A stretch of DNA of 64,000 bases from Curvularia sp. ZM96 (GCA_022457065.1 JAJGBQ010000001.1:1984001-2048000), one strand, 5' to 3'; positions 1-11,950 are shown, counted from the first letter of the stretch. The notes: a model not told the origin generated them from the letters alone. Program-made: numbers and translations.

Positions 1-744
1 AATCACACACACTGGCCTCCCGCTTTTGTCTTCAACTAGAGGTTGAAATCTTTCGACCCAGTACGCCACAGTCGCCACATCTGGCTGCGATGGGTCAGTA
101 GCCAGTTCCGTCGGCGAGAGGTGGCACAACCAAGCCATTGAGACGCAGATGATAGGCGTCTGAGACGACAGTGCTTTGGAAGCGAACTCGTAGTCTGTCC
201 AAGGGGAGACGAATTTATAGGGATTAATGTCCATACATATCCCCAGAGTGACTTTTCCCAATCCGCCCATCTCACCAGCGAAGAAAGGCGAGTCTGGAGA
301 AGCGGGATTGGAGAGATTGTGCGATTGTGAGCCTGGGCCCTCGGACGCCCATGTTTCGTCTGTGTAGTAGAGGAAAGATTTGCGGTAGTGGCCGACTATC
401 TCTCCAGACGGCGATACGGTTACTGTGGAGTTGTATTGCGTCTGTGTGTCCGCTGGGTTCTTGGAGGGGACTGTGATTTCTGGATATCCGACCGTGACAT
501 GGCAGTTGTAGTGCTTTGCGACCTGCTGGGCCCATTGGGTTGATATGCCTGAGGTTGTGGGTTCCAGGAAGGGCTTGATCTCGTCGAGCGAGTGGAAGTT
601 GTAGCCAGAGAAGGCGAGTTCAGGCAGGATAAGCCAGGCCAGGTCGGCGGGTATTTGGGTGGCTTTCAATATGCTGTCGGCGCGTTGGATGTTATCCTGC
701 ACTTTGCCTACCTCCGGGGCGAACTGAAGACACGCAACTTTCAT
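1..744 (-). CDS. NTA1: Protein N-terminal amidase (Nta1-like nitrilase), 3' truncated
   Basis: Open on the minus strand from ATG at 744 to the window edge (248 codons, no stop), so the C-terminus is missing. It belongs to the carbon-nitrogen hydrolase (nitrilase) superfamily. The expected triad is visible: Glu42 in LPELAF, Lys122 in YRKSFLYY and Cys170 in GICMD. The opening MKVACLQFAPEVG is the usual first strand of the fold, which supports this start. Nta1 family enzymes deamidate N-terminal Asn and Gln of proteins to Asp and Glu, feeding the Arg/N-degron pathway. No intron is seen in this part. It diverges from the COQ8 gene across about 660 bp. A generic nitrilase is the alternative, but the spacing around the triad fits Nta1 better. 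Confidence 0.85.
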   Translation of the reverse strand, partial: MKVACLQFAPEVGKVQDNIQRADSILKATQIPADLAWLILPELAFSGYNFHSLDEIKPFLEPTTSGISTQWAQQVAKHYNCHVTVGYPEITVPSKNPADTQTQYNSTVTVSPSGEIVGHYRKSFLYYTDETWASEGPGSQSHNLSNPASPDSPFFAGEMGGLGKVTLGICMDINPYKFVSPWTDYEFASKALSSQTPIICVSMAWLCHLSPTELATDPSQPDVATVAYWVERFQPLVEDKSGRPVCVI

Positions 745-1401
745 CTTTTCTCGACCGCTTGGCTTTTTTCTGGTTTTATTTTGTTTTTCTTGGAGGGGTT
801 TTTCTTATCAGGTGTTGCTGACAGGTGAGAGGGCCGATGTACGAGCAGGTGGCGACGCGCGAAGGGCGTCCAAGACGGACCCTAAGGGGAGCGTGTCTGC
901 TTCACTAGGCCTCTAAAGCGAGGTATTGGCTGGCCAAGGAAGGCCTTGGTCAACTGGTGAGGAACCCACCCGTATACGCAAGGGCAATGAGTAGCAACTG
1001 TCCAGGTATCGATGGCATGTACATTAGTAATGCCCACACCCGCTTGGCAATCTAGAGTGTCAGATGACCCAGACAGACGGTGCAGACAAGCGCATGCTTT
1101 TCCTCCCCCAGCCAAGCTCCGTGAGGACTGCAGTTTCGCTGGTGGGTTGGGGAGCGAGGCCCTCGGGAGGGCGAAGGGGGCCAGCTTGTCGTGCCCCACC
1201 AGGGTTGATCGACAAGGCGAGCCAGCCAATCGCTCAATTTGCGCCCTGGGGAACTTCGCTTGCGACGGTTATGACGCGCATAACCATGATGCTTGCTGTA
1301 CACCACTCACACCACTGCCCTTGACATCACCGCCCACAGGTTGCCTACGTGCACCAAGTCATGTGCATTGCAACACGGTAGCCCAATTCCATCCCAACGC
1401 A
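745..1401. other. Divergent intergenic region NTA1 / COQ8
   Basis: Shared upstream region of two divergent genes. The frame of COQ8 stays open back to an ATG at 1012, but that 130-codon stretch is Cys/Pro-rich, composition-driven and unlike the family, so it is read as 5' UTR. No other feature was seen. Confidence 0.5.
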
Positions 1402-3911
1402 ATGGCAGGAAGGCGGTTCGTCGATGCCGCGAAGCTCTTCCAAGCGTCGAGAGGTGTCGCCCAGAAACATGTCGCGCTTCGATCGAATCAGTGGGATGCT
1501 TACACAAAGACTTCGTCCCTAGCAAAGGCCGTCAAGGACCAAACGGATCGCGTGACTTTGACAGCAGCCGCTGCCATCGCCCTCTCGAAGCGCTTCAGCG
1601 AGGAAGCCCCGTCGTACGCAAAAGCCGCAGCAGACCGAGCAGCAGGTGCACAATGGGCACAACAGACATGGCAGGCACAGAACTCACACTCGGAGGATAT
1701 TCCAAGAAGAGAAACAGTCAGCAAGGAACAAGCTCCAAAAGGACATGTAAAAGAGGGCGTGGAGCAGGACCATCACTATGACCGCTCAGAGCAGAACACT
1801 GCCGACACGCCGCCGCCTACAGAGGAATTAGAAGTAGAGCAGAAGGAAGCACCCAGGGCACCGCTGCCAGATGGGACCATACCGAGCAATGGATTGACAC
1901 TGGAGCAGGAGGATAAGGGAAAAGACGTCTTTAATGAAAGGCCAGTACCTGAGGCGCCCAAGGATCCGCTAGCACAGGATCACGGCGAGAACAAAAGGCA
2001 CGGAGACGAAGGCCTCGAGCCGGTGGAGTCTACAGAGACTACCATACCACTTCCGGGGCAGCCGAGGGGTGGTTCTGCACGGTCTGACAAGTTTCAAAAG
2101 ACCACTTCGCCTCGGCAGGTCGAGGATGAGATACCCGAGGGCATAAATACGGATGTGTTCCATTCGAAGCGTGTTGCGAAGATGTTGGGGAGCGATCCTT
2201 TTTCTCGCAAGGAGTATGCTGAACGTAAAAGTAACGGCAGACATCCACTTGACGATCGGCCCTTGAAGAGACATCCTCTGGACGACCGGCCTGCGGGCAG
2301 ACACCCGCTTGATGATCGGCCTTTGGCCTCGATTCAGAAATCGACTTCGCCGCCATCGCAAATAAGGTCGTCTCAAGCAGCGCAGCCAGCCACTTCCTCA
2401 GAAGAAATGGAGAAATTTGCGTCTCAACTTGCTCAGGACGCCCAGGCGAATGCAGCTATATCTGAGGTATGCAAATTCCCTCTATTGACTTGAAGTATGC
2501 TGATTTGCTGACAGTTATATCGTAGTCACCAGGCGAGATAGCGCCAAAGCAGGAGAAGGCACCCTACGCTCTACGAGAATCTAGAGTCCCTTCTTCACGG
2601 TTCGGTCGCATATGGCAGTATGCTGGCTTGGGCACGAGCATGGCTCTAGGGGCCGTCGGAGAAGGTCTTAGGCGTGCAACCGGTAGTGCTGCATCTACCA
2701 CTGGCTCCCTCATGCTGAGTGAGGGAAATCTGGAAATTTTAGTAGCGAAGCTGTCACGTATGCGAGGTGCTGCTCTTAAGCTGGGGCAGATGATCAGTTT
2801 CCAAGACATCAAGATGCTTCCACCTGCAATCCATGACGTTCTTCAGAGAGTCCAGGATAGTGCCGACTATATGCCAGCCTCGCAAAGGAACAAGGTCCTG
2901 AGCAGTAACCTTGGCGAGAATTGGCGCGACCTCTTTGAGTCATTTGAAGATATCCCTATTGCAGCAGCATCAATCGGTCAGGTGCATAAAGCAGTACTCA
3001 AGTCTACTGGGCAAACAGTGGCTGTCAAGGTACAATATCCTGGCGTTGCCAACTCCATCGACTCTGACCTTAGCAACCTCTCCATCCTCCTTACAGCATC
3101 TCGTCTCCTACCCAAAGGTCTCTACCTTGACAAAACCATTGCCAACGCACGCACCGAACTGGGTTGGGAATGCGACTACACACGCGAGGCGGAATGCCAA
3201 ATCCGCTTCCGTGAACTTCTCCAAGACGACACAGAAGTCTTCACTGTCCCCAAGGTCTTCACCGAAGCGAGTGGCCCCACAGTTCTCACAGCCGAGTTCA
3301 TGCAGGGCGTGGGTGTCACAAAGCTCAAAACTCTCACACAAGACCAACGCGATTGGATCGGCACCCAGATCCTGCGTCTCTGTCTACGTGAAATTGTGGA
3401 ATTCAAGTTCATGCAGACAGACCCCAACTGGACCAACTTCCTGTACAACTCTAAGGCGCAGAAGATCGAGCTCCTCGACTTTGGTGCCAGCAGAGATTAC
3501 CCTGATAAATTTGTTGAGCCATATATCAAGGTCTTGATTGCGGCTTCCAAGGGCGACCGAGACTCGATCCGCGACCTCTCCCTCGAACTGGGTTACCTGA
3601 CTGGCGACGAGAGTCCCGCCATGCTCGACGCCCATATCCAGAGCGTACTCACGCTCGCCGAGCCATTCAGCAGCAGCGGTCCTGCAGTCTATGACTTCAG
3701 AGACCAGACCATCACAGATCGCGTGCGTGGTTTGATCCCCGTCATGGTCAAGGAGAGGCTCGCGCCACCACCAGAGGAAACGTATAGTCTGCATCGGAAG
3801 CTGAGCGGCGCGTTTTTGCTCTGTGCTAGGTTGGGGTCTCGGGTCCCGTGTAAGGAGATGTTTGAAAAGGCTGTAGCTACGTGGGAGAAGCAGAAGGGAA
3901 GAAGGGTGTAG
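1402..3911 (+). CDS. COQ8: COQ8 / ABC1-family atypical kinase of coenzyme Q synthesis
   Basis: Two exons, 1402-2466 and 2526-3911, with a 59-nt phase-0 intron (GTATGC...ATCGTAG), give 816 aa. The ABC1/UbiB signatures are clear: KxGQ in ALKLGQM (Lys440), the Ala-rich loop AAASIGQVHKA, nucleotide-site VAVKVQ (Lys523), DPNWTN in the catalytic loop (Asp654) and LLDFGASRD (metal-binding Asp673). Coq8 is a mitochondrial matrix-side inner-membrane protein that supports the CoQ biosynthetic complex through ATPase/kinase-like activity. The start at MAGRRFVDAAKLF is chosen because family members begin there. The first roughly 380 residues are a poorly conserved acidic/charged extension that carries three tandem 10-residue repeats (RHPLDDRPxx, residues 280-309). 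The ABC1 core looks intact. Confidence 0.92.
2239..2328 (+). repeat. 30-bp tandem repeat, three copies, inside COQ8 exon 1
   Basis: Three in-frame 30-bp units begin at 2239, 2269 and 2299. Each encodes RHPLDDRP followed by two variable residues (LK, AG, LA). The copies differ mostly at third codon positions, so the peptide seems constrained. Confidence 0.9.
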
Positions 3912-5125
3912 GGATTTGGAGAAGAGGAAAAACGAGAAATTTATCAAGATTTGTAGATATAGTGTATGTTTATATTTATCTCAAGTTCACTCTGTCAGAC
4001 TGTATCTTGGCTGTATAATTACGAATCTAGATATCTCTAGTTACGATCTTCATCTTGTTTTCGTGTTCCTCTTTACAATGTCTTAACGATAGTAATAAAG
4101 ATTTATATGAAACGTCATAGTACTTATTAAAATGTTACTTTGTGTTTTAAAAAGAAGCTTGCTAATCATCTTATGCTTCTCCATCACCTTACCGTTTAGC
4201 ATCAAGACGACTAATGACATCCATCCATATCTATCTTCCCCTTTACTCTATTTCCACCAGCATACCTCAAAGAAAAAGACCCCCACGCACAAAAGACGTA
4301 GGATGAACACTGCGAAAACAAAAATTATTGCTAATGAAGAACAAACCTGATAGAAGACACCAGTACTAACAGACGCCATGCCTACATATATACATATACG
4401 TGAGTAGATAGTATCCTACTACTCTAAGGCCTAGTAAAGCAAAAGTAGAATAAAAAAGGAAAAAGAAAATAAGGTTCGACTAGACATGCCGATGAAGCCA
4501 AGTGCTAAAACAGGAAAGAGAAGGATGTGTGTGGGAGGGATGGGGAAGTGAGTGCCCCGCGGAAAAAAAGGAAGGAAGAGGGTGTGCGGCTGTGGCTTTG
4601 GCTGTGGTGGTGGTGGTCTGTCCGCGCCTGTCCATCCGTCCGTGTCCGTTCGTCTGCCCTGTGCTTCTTGTGTCCGTCTGTGTGTAAGTGTGTGGATGGA
4701 GCGGATAAACGGTTTTTCTTTTCTTTAGCTGGGAAAAAAGCAGGTGGAGATCGATATCGAGATGGAGCAGGGGACTGGGGTGTAAGAGGGTGGGTAGGCG
4801 AGTACTAGGTGTTGTGGTGTGGGTGTAGTTTGGAAAGAAAAGAGTAGAAAACAAAAGAAAAACAACTTAGATGGAGAAAGAGAAGTACATAGAGAAGGTA
4901 GCTTTTTGAGCACGTGGTGGTTTGTCTATTTTTTTTTTGTCAAGATGATTTATTTTCTTAATTCTTTTAGCCCTAGTAATAGTAAAGGACTACTAGGAGT
5001 TACCTGCGTGCTCCGCTGAAGAAAAGACACGGTTTCTAAATATACAAAGAGACAGACGGATAGAGAGAACTTTTCAAAGGCAAAACACCATGACGACATC
5101 AGCCCCTTTACATACTTTTCTTTCT
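3912..5125. other. Convergent intergenic region, AT- and simple-sequence-rich
   Basis: This lies between the 3' ends of COQ8 and CRD1. It holds purine/pyrimidine-skewed low-complexity tracts (A-rich about 4430-4480, GT/GG-rich about 4520-4700, purine-rich about 4830-4900). The small ORFs here are compositional. No gene was recognised. Confidence 0.5.
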
Positions 5126-6612
5126 TCACGCTTTCACCTTCAACTTTCTATTCGCTTTTTTCTTGAGCTCATCCTCGGCCTGTCGATTGAACCAAAAATA
5201 CACTGCGATAGCAATGAAGGAACCAAAACCCGCGGCCATGATCATTCTGCCGCGGAACCCTTGCTTCCTCTTCAGCGCCTCGTCTCCACCCAAGATGACG
5301 ACAGCCTTCTTAGACCACGTGTACTCGAGCCCGCTGTATATGGTTGTTGAGGCTACAACGGCAGACATGCCTTGTATGAGCGTCTTGACGCCTTGTTCGC
5401 CACCTAGCGCATCTTGGATCGACAGGAGTAGGCCGCCTGCCGCCGAGGAGGTAGCCGAAGGGTCGTGCAGCAAGTTTGTACAAAGCAACGTTCCCAGCAA
5501 GCTTAGTTGGAGAAAAGTATTGAACTTGGAGATGGTGGTGGGATGGACTTCTGCGCTCGGCAGGCTGAAGTCCCAGTACCGCGCCATGGTCTTGGGAGCG
5601 GGCAGACTGGCATAGCGGTAGTAGAGGGCGGAAATGGCGAGGCTGACGTCTCGGCCGAGGATGAGGGCTGCGAGGGGAATGGGCAAGCTACCGTTGACTG
5701 CGAGACAGGTTACCAGTGTTGTCATGAGGAATTTGTCGGCCATAGGGTCGACAACGCTGCCAACGACGGTTTGTAGGTTCCAGCGACGAGCGATCCAGCC
5801 GTCGAGAAGATCGGAGATGGCGGCGTATGCAAAGAGGGAGAAAGCATAGAGGTGGTGGTCATGGATGATGAGATAGCCGACTACAGGCGTTGCTATCAGC
5901 CGGGAAAAGGTAAGCATGTTGGGGAGGTTGTAGATTTGCTCATGACGAGGCCTGTCCAGTTTCAGGGTGGATTTGATGGTCGTGGCGAGTTTAGTGGGTG
6001 CTGAGGTTGGTGGAGCATGTTGCTAGTTTTTGTTAGAATGATAATTTTTTCTAAGTTGAAGGTGTTGCTTGCAAGGTTGAGGATTTAACATGAGAATGAA
6101 TATCAAATAAATACAAGAGGTTAGGATTATAAGGGTAGGCTAATTGTACATGACGAGACATTCTGAAGAATCGATGGAGATGTTGACTTGAATCAAAGAA
6201 GGAAATACAGGTGTTGATTGTGCTGACTGGACATGAATTTGATATGCGGTATCTGGAGTACTTCATTTATTATCAGAGTTGTACCTACCTCTGTATTTCT
6301 CGAAGCCTGTTCCTTTGCTTCATTCTCGATTTTCAGTCTCCGTACTCCGGACGTACTGAACAAACTCGCATATCCATCACCACATGGCCTGTAAGCCAGG
6401 TGTTTTGCGGATATCGGACGACGGTATTTTTTGACGTCATTGTTCGTCCAGGTCCCAGAAGCACGTGAGGTGGCCGGATACAAAGGCAGCCGGCCAGACG
6501 TTCGCGGCCAAATACTTCGGAGGCCAATTGACGTGCGCGGAAGAGCTACAGGGATATGGGAAGGCGAAACGGCCCTGGCGGTGAACAGAGGAACCATGGA
6601 TGCGGAGGCCAT
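5126..6612 (-). CDS. CRD1: Cardiolipin synthase (CDP-alcohol phosphatidyltransferase)
   Basis: Minus strand, two exons: 6612-6289 and 6022-5126, joined at phase 0 across a 266-nt intron (GTAGGT...AACTAG), giving about 406 aa. The CDP-alcohol phosphotransferase signature D-x2-DG-x2-AR-x8-G-x3-D-x3-D is complete in the stretch SDLLDGWIARR...GSVVDPMAD (about residues 179-203). The upstream QIYNLPNMLTFSRL is the typical entry to the first membrane helix. The family enzyme condenses CDP-diacylglycerol with phosphatidylglycerol in the inner mitochondrial membrane. Exon 1 encodes an Arg/Ser/Ala-rich, acid-poor leader that fits a mitochondrial presequence. Further in-frame ATGs at 6729 and 6597 make the exact start uncertain. 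The intron is several times longer than most others in the window. Confidence 0.87.
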
Positions 6613-7990
6613 TCGCGTGCTTGTGGTCGTTCCGAGCAGAGGGCTCAGCGAGGCTTGCGTTCGCTGCTGTGGGTTGCGTTGCCAAGATGCGCTAGTGCAC
6701 ATGCAGGAAGGCACCCTGACGAACTGCATCTACATGCTCTGCATCAGGGACCAAAGGGCAATGTCTTTTTCAGAAACCTTATGTTCCAAGGTGGCTAATA
6801 ACGACATTCTGGACTAAAAATCTTGGTTAAAACAAGATAACACATATACGTCTTGGTGGAAAAAGAATTCAACGTTTTGCTGCAGCGTCTTGGCTCTACA
6901 AGCTGTCAACACTGAATAAGATCTCATGAAAGTGTATTTCAAAGCGCCATCGAAGCACAGCACAATTTCACGTGCTAAGGAGAAACGCAGACGGCGTTCA
7001 ACGCTTGGGAAATGGCCGATGGACCGGCTCATACAGCCTGGAATCGGTCCATCCAGACCACACCGCTTCACTTCCCTACCCCTTGGACAAGAAACTTACA
7101 TACCTAATGTATAACTAATTGATATTCGTGGTGCTCATTTATGAAGTATTCGGCTTGCCACCAGTGGGAACAGTTAGCCGAACCAGGAATTAGTATACAG
7201 TTGTATTGACTGGGGCACCTAGTCAGACTACGGCCGCACTGCGGCCAAGATTATGCACACGACGGTAGCCACATATCCAGAGCCTTGTACGTGGGATAGT
7301 ACGAAGTACGTGCCCAAGGACAACCCCAACCTGGGGGAGTAGGGACGACGCCTTTGACCGGAGACGGCTCCTAAGGGACTCTTTGATCCGCTGGAACGCA
7401 CAACTGGGACAAACCTAGACCCCTATGTAGGTGTCTCGGTGTCTTTGACATTATCCATCGGACTCTAGAACAACAGTACCAAGTCGCCCTTTGTGCATTT
7501 GCCACTGCCGACACCCTTCGGAAGTTTCATGCATTTGCTCGCTACAACTACTCGACTCTGTGGTTCCATGGTCTCCCTGACAATGACTGTTCAGCGGTGG
7601 TGACCGGCAGATCGTTCGATTCCTGCTGTAATGCTCCACCGTGGGGCAATCTGCCAGCTAGTCGTCTTTGCCCCTGAGTTGAGATGGTTGACAAAGCTCG
7701 AGTCGTCGAGGCATCTCCCATGGCATAACCGCGATTCACGCGACCTGGTCACAAGTGTCGCGAGAACCGGATCTACTGATGTACGCGGGTTGCACCGAGC
7801 AATGCAATGCACTACCGATTCGAGTCCAAGTGATTATGATGGCCGTATTTGGAATGTCCCATGATCGGTTTCCGCGGAGTGGACAGCCCCGTTGACCTGT
7901 CCAGGGAGAGTGTCTCAACCGAGATCCACCGGCGGCCGTATTCAGAAGCAGGAAGTTGCCTGCTAGTTTACCTTTGTCGCCGATTGAACC

Positions 7991-7997
7991 TGAAACA
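7991..7997 (+). promoter_or_regulatory. Candidate pheromone response element (Ste12 site)
   Basis: Exact TGAAACA, the yeast Ste12 consensus. It lies 4 kb upstream of STE12, so function is speculative. Confidence 0.25.
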
Positions 7998-10247
7998 GGC
8001 GCACTTCCGGTCAGCTGTAAGCTGAGGATCCCAAAGCGGCATCGCGAGTACACAATGCACTAATACGCGATCTCTTTTCTTTCGCGGGCCGCTTCTACGA
8101 GTAGACGCAGCGGCTTGGCGTGGAATTAGGTTTGGATCTTTCATGTGTCATGTATTCCGCATGAAGAAGACACTAACGACAAGCTGGTGACTTCGCTTCG
8201 TTAGTCGACCAGCGCCTCCGCTAAGGGAACTCTAATAAACACCAGCATGATATTGTCGGCAACGATGGCGCCATTGCGACTAGTAGAGTCAAACTTAGCA
8301 GCAGTGCAGGAATAGAAGCGTTCCAGAAGGAGTTTTTTCAAAGTATAACAAGGGAGAAGGGGTCCTGTGTAACACGTACAAAGTACGATCTGGCCGGCGG
8401 ACGTCGTCAACCAAGATCGCGATGCAAGCCTACGGAGTACATAGTATGGCGGCTGTGTTCTACATTGGACTAGCGGCAAAACATCCGAATGCTGACTGAT
8501 CTCCAGATCAACCCGTCGCGTAGTGTGATCATCCCGACATGCGATGATTACGTTGTGGTGATGGACCCTCTGTGCAAGTGATGAGTTGACATGAAACTGG
8601 CAGCAGTCTGCTGATACAAACGCCCAATATCTGATACACGCATGGCTGATCAACGGCGATGGAAACGGCAGACGCGCAAACAAGACAACCTCGGCTGCAG
8701 GGTCTCCGCCGGCACCGGGGCTGCGTATGAATAGTGGCATGGCTCGTCAGGCCTGCCGTAAACTTGTGGAAGGGACAGATCAGCGGTGATGGGGACAGTT
8801 TGTCGCATTTACCCGTCTGAACTGCTTGAGGGGGGGCGCGCGCGCATGGGGTTGCCCACGTTGACAAGCCAAACATGGCCGAAAAGGGGGGGTAGAAGTA
8901 TTGATTGTGGCTGGCAACGGCTAGAGTTGCCAGGCTCATCGACTGCTTTGGGCCGATGCACCAAGTCGCCAAAAAACGACGGTTCTAACGTCTGACCGAA
9001 TATGGACGAGCATGCTTCTAGGCTTGCGTTGCCTTCTGCAAGGCGATAATCCGTGGCTTGAATCATGGCACGTTGGCCGTGATCGATGGTTGAGCGATAT
9101 ATCGGTGGGGAACACGTTGGACCCACGTGCGTCTAAGTGGCTGACGAGCTATAAGGGCAAACATTAAGGCCAAGGACAGACATTGTTATCATGTCATGTT
9201 CGAAGACGGAGGGGTTAGCGAAGCCGGGCTGTCCACTTTTGACCGGCACGTCGTCACCCGTTTCGGCAGTCGGCCCAAGGGCCAATAGGTTTCAGAAATG
9301 CGACTTCGAGGACCGCTAACGCAGGTACAATCTCACACCAACCGAAATGGCTGTTTGCTCCGAGCAAAGTGTATCATGACTAGTGAAAAGAGGATGGCAG
9401 GGCGGGAAATTGTTTTCGGCAACGGCACTGGTAGCTAGTTCCACAGGCGGGCGCAAGCGTTTGCGGAAACGTGCCCCATGTTTCCTGCCCAAGGTCAATA
9501 ATGAATGGGGTGCGTGTGCGATATAGGTACAGGCCATGAAGATATAGGAGGACAAGGAAAACGGCGAAAGGAGAGAGCGGTCAGCGAGCATGGGCGGCTG
9601 GTCGAACGGATGGAAGATTGAGTGGCGTAGAGATTATTAGGACCCCAGTCAGTAATTGGTAATGTGTGCGTGTGTGTGCGTGGATGTGCCCAGGTGCGGG
9701 TGGGCAATGGTCAGGCGGGCAGGCGGGCAGCGGCGAGCTGAGTAGTAGCAGCTTTCCCCACTGTTTGGGTGGTAAGCAAGAGAAGGGCTGGCGTCAGATT
9801 AGGAACACAGTGCCAGTGACATCAGGATCTACTCCAACGCATGAATGTTGGAGCAACGGGATCCATGTTGGCCAGAAGCAGGCAGCGCTTGCACGCAGGA
9901 GGGAGTGCGGCCGAGAGGCAAGCGATGCGTTCCCCGACCAATGGGGAGGCGGTCGGGTGCTGTCGGCTAGCCAAAAAGAAAATCTGAAACCGCTCCCACA
10001 CTTGACTGGCGGGCGGGCGGGCGAAGCGTGACGCCGAGCAGAAGCAAGTCTGTGTATAGGCTCACAGGCAGCGGGGCGGGCTGCGAGTGTGTGTGGTTGA
10101 TGAGGCGCTGGATAGATGGCGATAAGCCAGCAATTGGGTGAGAGGGTGAGGTGGACGAAGCTGAGCGTACGTAGGCAAGTGAGGGAGAGCAAGGTGAAGG
10201 GATTTGCAAGAGGCCATGGGCGCTCCCGCGAGGCGGGCTCGGGGCCT

Positions 10248-10254
10248 TGTTTCA
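10248..10254 (-). promoter_or_regulatory. Candidate pheromone response element (Ste12 site)
   Basis: TGTTTCA on the plus strand, the reverse complement of TGAAACA, 1.7 kb upstream of the STE12 ATG. Supported by sequence match only. Confidence 0.3.
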
Positions 10255-11049
10255 GATGAAGATCAAACCTCGTGGGCAGGGTTGGTGGTGGTGGTTCCTG
10301 CATCTAGACGCACCGCAGTCGGTCTATCGATCAGAGAGTGGACGGCCATGGTGGTGAGCAGCGAGCGACGCGACGAGGCTGGGTAGCGTGCTGCTGCGAC
10401 GCACAGACGGCTATGATTTGAAAGGCGATGCAGCGCGCAGAGTGTAGCGTGCAGGGTGTGATGTACCTGCAGCAATAGCGTAGGCTGTGTGGATGATGGG
10501 GGAGAATGGGCGGTCCAAGCAGGCTGGGAGTTGCCGAGGATGGGGAAGGGGAGGGCGGGCGGGTGTTTGGTAGATGAAGATCAGAGGGCTAGTCGAGTAG
10601 CATGTGTGGTGTAGCAGCATGTAGTAGCAGACGAAGAGGCAGTGGGCAGGGGCAGCCACGTGTTCATGTGACGGTGGGCAAGCAGCGGCAAGAGGAAAAT
10701 GTCGCAGGTGGGCAAGACAGCGAGCGGCTAGGTGTACGCGAGGGGAGGTGAGGTGAGAGCAACCGTGGCGGTGGATACCGTGGGACGCTGTGGTTGAACT
10801 CTACTTGTATAGCGAGGTTGCAAGGTTTGGCAGGGCGTCCACGTGTGGCGTAGCCATGAACAGATGGGTACATGACGAAGGCGGCGAGATCAACGAGGTC
10901 GACTGACGCAACGGCAGTAAGGTTTGCGTCGAGAGCGACGAGCGCGAGCAGGCTAGGCCCAGAAGGCGCCGTCGCCCGACGGACCAACATGAAGCGGGAG
11001 CGAGCGGGAGCAAGCAAGCAGGCAGGCAGGAACGCGCGAGGGCAGGAAA

Positions 11050-11090
11050 GGGCGGAGCAGGGCAGGGCAGGGCAGGGCAGGCGCAGGCAG
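11050..11090 (+). repeat. GGGCA/GGCAG simple repeat
   Basis: A run of GGCAG/GGGCA pentamers next to further GCAGG-like words in the STE12 upstream region. It is part of a G-rich strand asymmetry extending from about 11,010. Confidence 0.7.
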
Positions 11091-11170
11091 GAGCAGGGCA
11101 GGCGCAAGAGCAGCACGGCAAGAGCGCACGGCGGGCAAGGAAAGCGCGACCCACGCAAAGGGCAGCAGCC

Positions 11171-11232
<62 letters not shown>
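11171..11232 (+). repeat. (AGCA)n tetranucleotide microsatellite, about 15 units
   Basis: Uninterrupted AGCA units about 0.7 kb upstream of the STE12 ATG, followed by degenerate AGACAAGC words. A short tract of the same AAGC motif recurs at about 30,764. Confidence 0.95.
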
Positions 11233-11605
11233 ACAAGCAAGACAAGCAAGGCGAGACGCACCTTCCAGATGCATGGCCGCCCGTTTGCACGCACGCGCAC
11301 TCTTAGCAGAGCAGGGCCGGGCAGGCAGGGCCGTATGCTGCACGCTGTGCACGACTCCACCGCGACCTTCACCACTCCACGACCACGACACCCTCCTCGA
11401 GCGGCGGGCCAGGCCAAGCTCGTTAGCCAGCCCTCGGGCGCCGTGGCCAACGCATGCACGACGGGCGTCCCACGAGTCGCCATGATCCCTGCGGGCGACC
11501 GGGGCGCTGGCGGGGCCCTCGGAGCCCCAATTGGCCGCGCTATGCGCACAGGCCATGCCGCTGGCTGGCGTGCGGAAATAGATCAATGTGAGACGACTAG
11601 GCTCC

Positions 11606-11612
11606 TGTTTCA
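11606..11612 (-). promoter_or_regulatory. Candidate pheromone response element (Ste12 site)
   Basis: TGTTTCA on the plus strand, 340 bp upstream of the STE12 ATG. It is the best placed of the three matches for autoregulation. Confidence 0.35.
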
Positions 11613-11950
11613 CTCGCCCTCCGACACCTAAAGCTGCCGCTGCCCCCTCAGATTTGCGTTTCGCATCCCCCTCCCAACGCCGTACCTTCGTGGTCAAGAC
11701 AGAGACTGCTATCTGAGGCAGGTTCCTCACGTTTTTATTATCGACGGCACCACCGCGCGTTTGATTATCTACTCCTTTTAAACATAACCTGACACTCTTT
11801 CGTTTTCGATCCTGGCCGGTCCTCGACGACCCTTTCCTCCCTGTTTGCGTTGTTGCATCTGCTCCCCCACCCAACCCTCCTCGGGCTGAGCGCGTCTGAC
11901 GTTCCCACTCCCAAACACCATTGCACAAGAGGATCGTGTTGCAGCGCACC

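Larger units (their letters stand above)
6613..11950. other. 5.3-kb gene-free interval upstream of STE12
   Basis: No ORF here looks like a protein. The longest are GC-skew or repeat artefacts, including a 383-codon minus-strand frame whose Leu/Ala/Cys run is the AGCA repeat read backwards. It holds three exact TGAAACA/TGTTTCA matches (7991, 10248, 11606), GGCAG and AGCA repeat tracts (11,010-11,232) and, close to STE12, a pyrimidine-rich leader (about 11,600-11,950) typical of fungal 5' UTRs. It is read as a long promoter/5' UTR region shared with CRD1. Confidence 0.5.

Noticed and set aside
1012..1401. N-terminal extension of COQ8 from ATG 1012
   Set aside because: Open but Cys/Pro-rich and unlike the family. 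MAGRRFVDAAKLF at 1402 is the expected start.
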